Positions 56,031 to 64,000 of a DNA stretch of 64,000 bases are shown here, piece by piece. The notes under the pieces were generated by a model. That model worked only from the letters and a program-made list of their open reading frames with translations, was not told where the DNA came from and did no database searches. The position numbers and the translations under genes are program-made. Source of the DNA: Isoetes taiwanensis (taxonomy: Eukaryota > Streptophyta > Lycopodiopsida > Isoetales > Isoetaceae); assembly GCA_021234155.1 (NCBI GenBank), contig JAJEKV010000326.1, positions 250,001 to 314,000 on the forward strand. The letters run 5' to 3'. How positions within the stretch are numbered: the stretch's first letter is position 1; every line of letters begins with the position of its first letter.

Positions 56031-57329
56031 CACTCTTCCGCGGCATGATTGCACATGTTGCATCTTTACAATGAGGCGGGCCATTGGTGGAGTTGCACTC
56101 ATTCGCCAAGTGGCCTTGATATTTGCGATATGGCACTGTGATCCGGATGCTACCGCGGATTTTGCGGTTGAGGTTGAACAAGCCAGCCTGGGAACCATGA
56201 CGGGTGGAATGAAAGGGAGCTCCTCAAGAGCCATGCCACGGGAGGAAACATTGACCGAAAGTGATTGACAAGATCGATAGCCCGCTCCAAAGTCTTGGCG
56301 TAGGTATTCGGCCATGAGTCGGATAGTGGAGGAAGTCCTTGGAGAAACCGCACCAAGATCCGCTCGCGGTGGGGTACTCCTTGAGTTTGCCGAGCGCACG
56401 TGAAGTCGACCGCAAAATCCCCTCGCACTGCGGGCTCTTGTTGAAGGTCATTGAGTTGCTTAAGATGGAGCTGATCATCATCCGTGGTCCCATAGTGAGA
56501 AAGAAAAGCAATTCTCATTTCGACCGCCTTGTTTCCAAAGTGGCTTTTGTTGGACATGAGCCATTGATGAGGAGCCACGCAAGGTGGTGGAAAAGATGTG
56601 GAATTTCAGTTGAGGTTGCGCATGACCATTCAGATAGCCGAGTCTCAAATTCTTCCATGTGGGCCCCGAGCACTTTGGTCTAAGGGTTTGCCTTCGTGTT
56701 GCCAAAGGTAGGATAAGTCAGCCTTAAGGGTCCGAAAGGTAGAGGTAAAAGTGCCGGGCTGGACAGAACATGATAGTGAGGATATTGAGGTGGAGTTGGC
56801 GGTGGCATGGTGCCCGAAAGACCCCGATGAAGGGGTTGGGCCGAGGGTGGAGGTACTGGAGGTGCCCGATCATTGGTTTTGAGGTCGGTAAGGTTGTAAA
56901 CAGTGAAGAGTGGTGGGAAATGTAGGGAAGGGAAATTCCCCGGGAGGAGCAAAAGAGACATGTGGATATCCCCGCCCACCCGTGAGGAGATGATGGTTGT
57001 GAAGGCAGAGGCGCATGGCCGTAAGACCCGATGGATGAAGGCATGTTCGGGGTATGAAAGTAAGGTTGTGCGTGTTGAGCCGGATAGGGGCCCGGATAGT
57101 GATGAGGAGATGAGGAGTGAGCAATGTTTGCACGCTTTGAGGCGAGAATTTGGACGAGACATGACACGAGGGGTGGGTGGCACCGACTGAGCCGTAGACC
57201 GAATGTGGCCTCCCTCAATGTCATCAAGGCGTATCCATACATGTCATGAATGCCTTCCTTCGATGATGGCGCCCAAGCCAGACTGCCCCGGGAAAGAAGT
57301 TCTTCCGGGCGTGAAGTTTCTACGTACAT
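56031..57329 (-). pseudogene. Element 2 Gag, broken
   Basis: Pro-rich N terminus, then the Gag domain (LNGHAQPQLKFHIFSTTLR, FLSHYGTTDDDQLHLKQLND, VRFLQGLPP) and zinc knuckle remnants (KYQGHLANECNSTNGPPHCK). It is split across at least four frames and clearly homologous to element 1 Gag. Confidence 0.85.
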
Positions 57330-57354
57330 ACTGCGATAGAAGAAAGGAAAATCG

Positions 57355-57374
57355 AATCAGACCCGGCTGAATGT
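57355..57374 (-). promoter_or_regulatory. Element 2 primer-binding site, degraded
   Basis: The minus strand next to the 5' LTR reads ACATTCAGCCGGGTCTGATT. Element 1 has CTGTCGCCGCTGCCGGGTCTGAT, so the site has lost several bases. Confidence 0.5.
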
Positions 57375-57969
57375 TGTTTGGGGTCCGGGTTCGTGAACGC
57401 CTGAAGACAGCCCTCTCGTGGAGGACCCTTGGATCTAACAGAGAACGGGGACTATGTCACGGGATTTGCAAGAAAAGAACAAGAAGAAGAAAACGTAACA
57501 AAAGAGAACAATGAGAGGAAAATGATAAGCTTCCTTGATATCAATGATGAACATACATGAGCTCTCGCGAATCGAGAGAAGACCAAGAGAGAGACAAGAC
57601 TCAAAAAAACTCATCTAAAACTCATGTGCTAGCTCTACTCATATATATAGTACAATGGCCTTTGGCCCAATATAGACACTCGGACCGATCTCAAGTGTCT
57701 TGGAGCTCTCGGAAGGAGGCCTGATTTGCAGGAATGTTGGCGGTGCCTCTTGAAGTGCCTAGAATCACGCTGACGCTGACACAGGCGGTGACGGGTCATC
57801 ACTTGTCGCGGCGCCTCTTGGTAGCGTAATCTGTGCTTTGACCGCATGGTCCGCCGCTTGGTCTTTTGTCGGGCCTTGGATGATCACCCTGCGCTCGCTC
57901 AGGATCCTTGGACTTGACTTGGTCCGTCAGATGCATGAATAGTCCCGTATGTGAGGCACAGGACTAACA
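57375..57969 (-). repeat. Element 2, 5' LTR with TATA box
   Basis: 595 bp. TATATATA on the minus strand at 57640-57649. It is followed by the TATTT duplication and LINE ORF1. Confidence 0.95.
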
Positions 57970-58665
57970 TATTTCCCATTTGTTAGTCAGCTTCAAGGGA
58001 AATTTGAAAGAGCAATTGCCACTCTTAACTATCACCCCCTTGGGTATGCTCGCCTTTAATGGAATTGCTACGCAAATCCTTGGCCCTCTGGCTACGGAAT
58101 GTGAGATATAAGCACTTATTGTGTTAGCAATAACCTTTAAAACTCCTGCATCGCAAGTCCGAGGTAGGTGTTCGATCTCCAGCCAAAGATGGGATCTTGA
58201 TTGCCGACATTTGATGGGGAGAAGCCGTGAGAATAGTATTGGTATAAGATGTATTCCCCATAAAGGTGAAACCATACGAGCCACCATCTTATCTCCATTG
58301 TGGTCTTCACTTTGGAATAAGATGAGAAAGAAGTTGCCACCTAGTGCCTTTAGAGATTCATGCCGAGGCAAACCTAACCTTTTCAAGTGTGTTGACACGT
58401 GATTCTAGTTTACGAAAGTCCAGGAATCCTCCTGTAAAGAATCCTATAACGGATCGTGATACCAAGTTCTCCACCACTTTTACGTGCATTCCATGGTCTA
58501 TCTCTGCTATTGGAAAGTTAGACTCCTCGTCTACTTCCATATTTCCTACGCTTTCAGTTCCTTTTTTTTCAGGCTGGCCTTTATTTAATTGCCCAGATCT
58601 TGGGCAAAACCCGCTTCTACTGTTTTAAGTGCTGCATCTACATTAACCTCAGCTGTACTTGTGAT
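57970..58665 (-). pseudogene. LINE ORF1, middle part (DUF4283-like)
   Basis: VNVDAALKTVEAGFAQDLG, then LVSRSVIGFFTGGFLDFRKL, LPRHESLKALGGNFFLILF and the trailing LWLEIEHLPRTCDAGVLKVIA resemble the DUF4283 RNA-binding domain plus the W.EI.LP segment typical of plant LINE ORF1 proteins. One frame change lies near 58400. The frame is cut at TNKWEI by element 2. Confidence 0.78.
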
Positions 58666-58852
58666 TATGTATATAATTGTGCAGTATGTCAGCATCCTTA
58701 TTGCTACTAAGGTTTTTCCCCCGAAAACCCTTCGGGGCGGGGGTTTTTTAATCCTGGTAGTAATACGCCTGTTGCTCTCTCTTTGTACTTGGGTCCCATA
58801 GGCCAGTTGGTCTACGTGGACGATAAAATCATATTCTATTCTATTCTATTCT
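58666..58852 (+). mobile_element. Retroposed 3' tail with GC hairpin and (ATTCT)n end
   Basis: About 187 bp, in the plus direction, interrupts LINE ORF1. It holds CCCCGAAAACCCTTCGGGGCGGGG (hairpin near 58720-58745), then CTCTTTGTACTTGGGTCCC and CGTGGACGATAAAAT, ending in (ATTCT)n at 58833-58852. It looks like the 5'-truncated end of another non-LTR element whose tail is a microsatellite. The left boundary is approximate. Confidence 0.5.
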
Positions 58853-59340
58853 CAAACTCCTGGCTGTTTCTATTGGCACATTGCTCTTTATCCATTCTGA
58901 GAATCTGGGCTTGTTAACTCTTGCTATTGTGTCGTTGTTTTTCCAAGCCATGCTTACGTTATTCCTTGTACCGTTTGTACCGCCACTAGCTGGGTCTAGA
59001 TTTGCAATATTGTCGTGCCCTTCTTTAGCTGCATCATTTGCAGTGGTGGTGCCTTGTGGAGATAGTATTTTAGCGCCTGTGCTTTGATGAAGTAAATCCC
59101 CTTTTGTGAATATCTCTGCGTTTTGTTTCTCTTCCTGTAAGGCTTCTGCCAATATTGCAGATCTACACTTCATCTCTGCTAATTTATTATTTGATTCCAT
59201 TGCTTTCTCGTCTGCATCGGTTAAAACCTCTTCCATGGTTGAGTCTGCTATACTAGATTGAATGGATTTTTTCTGCCCATTTTCACTCACTCTTGTTGCT
59301 ACATCCTTCATGGTTGAATCTGATTTTTCTCGCCGAAAGG
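58853..59340 (-). pseudogene. LINE ORF1, N-terminal part
   Basis: From ATG 59311: MKDVATRVSENGQKK, a charged region with NNKLAEMKCRSAILAEALQEE (possible coiled coil) and VNKPRFSEWIKSNVP, ending where the retroposed tail begins. It is in the same frame as 58540-58358 across the insert. The start codon choice is tentative. Confidence 0.6.
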
Positions 59341-59828
59341 AATTGTCTCGCCTTTCACACTAAATCCCGCCTCCGCCTCCTAACATTGAGTTTTCAGCTT
59401 TTGTAGATAGCGCCAAAAAGCACTCACACATGCAATGGGAGCTTGATCTTCCCTTCCTTTTATCTTCCCTGCTCCATTTTCGTTTGCCCCTTTTGGGGAG
59501 TGGACTATGCTATGTAAATCAGAGACTCTTGTAGCTAGGCTAGAACTGTTATGAAGCGAGCTAATAGATTGATTTACCTCTTGCGTGGCGTAAGCCCCAA
59601 TTTTTGATGGGATTCGATTGGAAGTCCCTTCGGCTGGGATGGATTCTGAGAGACCCCAATGGCCTCGATGACCACCACTGTTGTGCAGCCTCGAAGCTGC
59701 CAGAAAGGTAAGTCTGAGGCCCCGCGGCTCGTTGAAATCGCTGGGTCTAGCCCAGATCGCTTCGACCAAGCAGACGCTGCCGCTTCAACCGGGCGCCTCG
59801 ACAAAGATGTCTCCCCTTCACGTTCGCC
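59341..59828 (-). other. LINE 5' untranslated region
   Basis: GC-richer sequence from the inferred 5' end (GGCGAACGTG at 59828) to ORF1. Two overlapping minus-strand frames exist (59906-59574 and 59769-59380), but the first runs out of the LINE, so they are unlikely genes. Plant LINE internal promoters lie in this kind of segment. Confidence 0.5.
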
Positions 59829-59843
59829 CCACTTGTCTAAGCT
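59829..59843. repeat. LINE target-site duplication, 5' side
   Basis: CCACTTGTCTAAGCT, partner of 42278-42293. Confidence 0.75.
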
Positions 59844-62800
59844 ACTTGGTGCAAAAGAAGAATTAATGCAAACTACGTTTGCTTGAGATTCCGCAAGATG
59901 TTTCAACCCACAAAGAAATGGAGGAACATTTAGAGGATCCTAACTTCCACTTGCATACTGGTTGTTTGCATGCATCCTCTACGCTTTTCTTTTTATCTCT
60001 AAGGTTAAAATGATCCTACTGGACCAAAGGTTTAAAGAGGGAAACCCTTCTAGTGACTCGAGTGGATTTGAACGAATTTTCAAATCTAGGACAATTGAAG
60101 GTTGCTAGCATTGTTATGATTTTTTTATTGCTCTGATTCCAAATATTAGAATTATCACAGGATTTAGAGATTAGAGCTACATCGACCAAAGGAGTTATGG
60201 AATCAACACCAATCGAACTTTCTAAGCATGTAAGGTTGTCAATCTGCAGGGAATTGGCATTAAATAGGTCTTCTAAATTCTTGGGCATTTTCCTACATAA
60301 AACTACTGCTTCCAATGTCTAGCTATGGCTATGGTTATTTTCTGTTTTCAAAATTTAGACTTAACCATTTAAGTAGGTCTAAGCCATTGGTATCGTGCCC
60401 ACTTTCGAAAGCTTCTTGAAATTACAGTGAATATGGATGCCATTATGAATAGCAATCATTCATTTCTAAACATTAGTGATGCTCTTCAACAAACTTACAA
60501 CATTTCCAAGCCCTGAATTATCATGGGTAGTGTCCAAGATTCTCTGGCCTTCGGGTGCTAATGGCAGATGTTCTGGTCGTTGTGATAGTAATATGCATTG
60601 ATATATAAGAGTTTAATATAGTTGCATGTAACATGTATCCTTTTTGTTCTAAAGGTAAGTTAAATATCAACTACCTAGTGCAATGGGTGAGTAGTTCCTT
60701 AACCCTAGGCCCTTGCAGGTTCCTTTGATCTGACCGTTGCTTAACGTCGTTCTTGTAGCACATTTAAAGGGTTACCACAATAATACATTGAATATTTGTT
60801 CCTAAAAGCATAATCTGAGGATACTGTAATAACCCCGCAGACTCGTTCGCCTGCATTCTGCTGCTCGTTTACGAGCAAGAAGCCCGCGACCATAAGCACA
60901 TTTTCACCCATTTTCATGTGTTCTTCAGTATCTTTTTCTGCATCTTGCGGGCAGGGTACATGTTTCCCTTTCTCCATCGAGCAGAGTAAGGCAGGGCAAG
61001 GGTCCTTTCAAGCAGGGCAGAGCAGGGCAAGACAGGGCCCTTTCGAGCATTTTTGAGAAGAAGATTGAAGGGCGGTTTTGACAGCGGTTTTGAGCCTTTT
61101 GTTGCAACGAACCCATTTCGCAGAGTCCTCATGCTTTGCATCAGTGCCATTAGGCAATGTCACATTTCTCTTTTAGGAAAGGATTCAATTCAACCGGCCC
61201 GACACGGCCAAATTTTAAGTCTGATTTTGATATGGAATGGTATAGCTTGGAAGAAAAGGCACGACTCTGATCATCAAAGCTAGAAAGCTAGTTCCACAGA
61301 AATCCTGAAACAACAAATAAACATGCAGGAGCAATACCTGGCGACCGGATTCAACATCATCATATGTAGCTACATCCCGAAGCTAGATCCAAAGATATGG
61401 CTTGAGAGAAGAAAGGGGGCCACAAAATAGATTTTGAATTCGTCTCCGGTGTTCTTGATTTTAAATGTTATGGCGGTGATTTCAAAACAAATTAAATTTA
61501 CTTCATTAACGACGGGGCCTAAAATAATTTATTTTTAGGTGAACAAAAAAAATCAAACCACATTATACATATTTAGATAAAGGAGATACTAGAATTATAG
61601 AGGTAGGGCCCAAGGGGATTCACATTTTTATACCATATATAAAAACAAGGTTTTTATCACAAAATTCCACACATATATGTAAGGCCTAGTCGTAGAAGTG
61701 GGGGAATGGGGTTGTGATTTTAGAGATGGTGAAAGTTATTACATTAGAAGGGTTCAGATTTTATGTTATTTTGGAGTGTTTATAATTGAAATGCTATTGA
61801 TTTGATATTTTTGGCCTTCTAACTTCACAAATTTTATATTATGTTGTGTAGATGAAGACATCTCGGAGCTCTAACACCATTGGACTTTGCTTTTGATTGC
61901 TCGATGAAGCTGGTAAGCATGTTTTGTTATGATTTATATCTAAATAAAAATTTTATTGCAAGATAATTTTGTTAGAAGAACTGTAACTTTCTTTCTTTGA
62001 TGTTCCATTTTTGAAATGCATTTTGAGCCTTTGTTACATTGACGGCCAGAGCTATACGATGCCTACGATCCGTTACTATTAGGGTTCCTAAATGCCTACA
62101 ATTTATTTGAGACGATCAATGTAGTAGAATCAATGCAGAAATTTGATGTCCTAGAAGTGTTTAAAATCTTCATAGCTTAAATTCTGGTAGCCCTTATCTC
62201 TACGATTCTTGGTTTATAGTTCTCTTGATTGATAAATTTACCATTCAATTCATGGCTTTTTTTCTTCATGATAGTCTTCTAACATTTCCTTACTATCACA
62301 CGCAAAGAAAATGACAATCTTGGGATTTGTCTCTATACATTGACTTCTCTTTGAAAATTTTGGACCTTGTTCATTCTTCTGCACTTGAGCTCGTTCTTAA
62401 ATTTTGGACCTTGTTATTCTTCTTAAATGAAGCTCCAAATGGATAGAGATATTTCCTTACCGAAAACAAGTTTTCTGAACCTCTTATATCATTATTCTAA
62501 TATTCTATTACTACATAGCATTGTGTGTGCTAGTCTGTATATATATGATAAGACATGTTTATAGGCTGAAAAGTATCTGCAACTAATTCAATAGAATGTT
62601 TGAGAAGGTTGTGATAAAGACACATAGAGCAGGCCTAGAGATAAAAAATACAACTACACAGCCATGTCTACGCATTGCTATGTAGTGGCATAGAGTAACC
62701 TGTCATGAAAATAGCTGGATAGAACGTTCCACTTTTCTCATATACTATCCTTATAGATCCATCAAATGGATTGTGAATATTAGGATCTGCGTACATTGAA

Positions 62801-64000
62801 CATTAACTTTCTTTAGATGCATTTAGGAACATCAAATATGGATATGACTTGTTGATATTCTAATTAGCATTACTGTTAACATATATGCTCGGCAACAAAG
62901 ATGCTCAAGCCATACATTAAAATATTAAAGTTCCTTTCCACAAAACATTTGCGAGAATAAAAAAGAGCGATGAATATACAAGTTGCAGGCATGAAAATTT
63001 TCATATTGATCCTCAAAACAGATTGGATGTGAACTGCTATAATGGACGACTGTTGAAGCCATCAATTGTTCTTGCCATCAACGGATACTACTGTTCATTC
63101 CATCAACGGATGGAGGACAAGGTGATGCATAAATGTTAAGACGCGGCAACAAGCAGTTACAACATGCTTTCTATGCAAAAAACTTGTTGCAGGATAGCAT
63201 TTGAACCAATGGTTCTTTTAGTTCAATAAAGTGTGATACATCTGCTACATGATGCTTTTACATTAGAACCAGGTAACATCATGCAGGCCTTCCATGGTCC
63301 CATATAGACTTCTTACCCCTTTAGAGAGTGGCCCTTGATTGCCACATCGTCTACTTTTAGAAGGTGGTTATCGTCTCTCTAGGTTGTCTTATACCGTGGC
63401 AATAGGGCCACAGTTCCTCAAGGCCTGAAGGAAAAGCGAGCTTAATAGCTCGCCAGATGGAATGTGAAAGAGGACGTGCATACAGGTACACACATAGGCA
63501 GGTCGCCACAGCTTGAGACAGTACCTTGACACTTGCTTCTTCAATAAGCGCTAGGGTGCCAACGCTCTTGAATAGGTCAAGACAACATATTACCAACGCT
63601 ATATAAACCCCACATTAGAATGGGGCCCGCAACACTACTTGCATACCCATCTGCCTATGAAAAGGCGCACTCATTGTCTCGATCCGCATAGGTGCATACC
63701 ATCTCTGAATTGAGACATGCAAATGGATTGCAGAGCCATGGCAGGATAGACCTTGTCCATAGCCATTAAGGATGAATGCCATATCCTCCAGAGCCATCCA
63801 GCGTATGATCAAATTCGGGTATGTTATGCTGAGTTGGTCAGGCTTGGGCATCACTATATATGATACTGAGCACGTCTTCAATACAAATGTTGGGATCACA
63901 CCTTTAGGAGCTAATGGATATGTGGGATTTGTTGTGTCCTGGGCCGCTCGCTTGACTTGTAAATATGTCAACAATATATATATATTTGTACAGTTTGATA
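59844..64000. other. Anonymous intergenic sequence
   Basis: AT-rich with no gene that I can name. A GCAGGGCAGAGCAGGGCAAG run lies near 60980-61040. Minus-strand frames at 60016-60315, 60741-60977, 63357-63596 and 63615-63974 lack recognised motifs. The last two are adjacent on one strand and could be fragments of one unrecognised sequence. TATATATATAT lies near 63975. Confidence 0.45.

Larger units (their letters stand above)
46848..57969 (-). mobile_element. Ty3/gypsy LTR retrotransposon, element 2 (long form)
   Basis: An 11,122-bp element with LTRs of 589 and 595 bp (TGTTTGGGG..CTAACA) and perfect duplications TATTT (46843-46847 and 57970-57974). It is the same family as element 1 but keeps remnants of RT and RNase H and a ~3 kb longer accessory region. 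Every coding segment contains many 1-3 nt indels, so no domain is whole. It lies inside LINE ORF1, so it arrived after the LINE. Confidence 0.95.
42294..59828 (-). mobile_element. Full-length LINE (plant L1-type), interrupted by element 2
   Basis: A non-LTR retrotransposon on the minus strand. It has a G-rich 5' start (GGCGAACGTGAAGGGG), ORF1, ORF2 (endonuclease, RT, zf-RVT) and a 3' UTR ending ATCCCTCAAAAAAAA at 42294. A ~15-bp duplication flanks it (42278-42293 and 59829-59843). Subtracting element 2 and its extra TSD (11,127 bp) leaves about 6.4 kb, a normal full length. ORF1 is cut by element 2 and by a smaller retroposed insert. ORF2 has one nonsense codon and several frameshifts, so the copy is dead. 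Confidence 0.9.

Noticed and set aside
60980-61040. GCAGGGCAGAGCAGGGCAAG repeats considered as a G-quadruplex or minisatellite
   Set aside because: Only GG/GGG runs of low regularity and about two imperfect units; too little to support.
1-64000. CRISPR arrays, rRNA and canonical tRNA genes
   Set aside because: No regularly spaced short repeats with unique spacers, no conserved rRNA words and no full tRNA cloverleaf seen; the B-box match at 7490 fits a SINE better than a tRNA gene.

Overview
The window is nuclear DNA from a land plant with a large, repeat-rich genome. The evidence is plant-type Ty3/gypsy, Ty1/copia, LINE and Helitron elements, a spliced plant-like COA5/PET191 gene with GT-AG introns, and a decayed plant-type arabinose-5-phosphate isomerase. 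The retroelement protein style, the DUF7869-like gene and the very sparse genes make me favour a fern or other seedless plant, but this is inference. Gene density is tiny and transposable elements, several nested, dominate.

Left part (1-10288): a KdsD/SETH3-like SIS-CBS pseudogene (+, about 500-1500); an 82-86 bp tandem repeat; the 3' part of a Helitron on the minus strand with a Pif1-type helicase remnant and a terminal hairpin; pyrimidine-rich and minisatellite-like repeats (5108-7250); a tRNA-derived SINE candidate; the last two exons of an unidentified minus-strand gene (7835-8411); and a short promoter-ORF unit whose product begins like the histone H3 tail.

Middle (10143-23646): a complete minus-strand Ty3/gypsy element, called element 1 here (10289-17367, TSD AGCAC), sits inside a 110-bp tandem repeat and has lost its reverse transcriptase and RNase H. 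Next to it is a minus-strand Ty1/copia element (18360-23398, TSD ACACA), possibly inserted in an older solo LTR.

Right part (23647-64000): mostly anonymous AT-rich DNA with a duplicated ~0.5-0.7 kb repeat, one copy of which carries a poly(A) SINE-like insertion. It holds a three-exon COA5/PET191 gene (+, 36115-37256), a frameshifted DUF7869-like gene (+, about 38300-40108) and a minus-strand full-length LINE (42294-59828) with a ~15-bp TSD. The LINE's ORF1 is split by a second Ty3/gypsy element (element 2, 46848-57969, TSD TATTT) of the same family as element 1.

The most interesting system is shared by the two gypsy elements. Between integrase and the 3' LTR both carry a divergent accessory module: a large sense extra ORF with no family I recognise, and a conserved antisense promoter (GATTGGTCCACG followed by GGCTATATAA) driving a small antisense ORF. 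Element 2 keeps the long form of the extra ORF; element 1 keeps only its C-terminal half.
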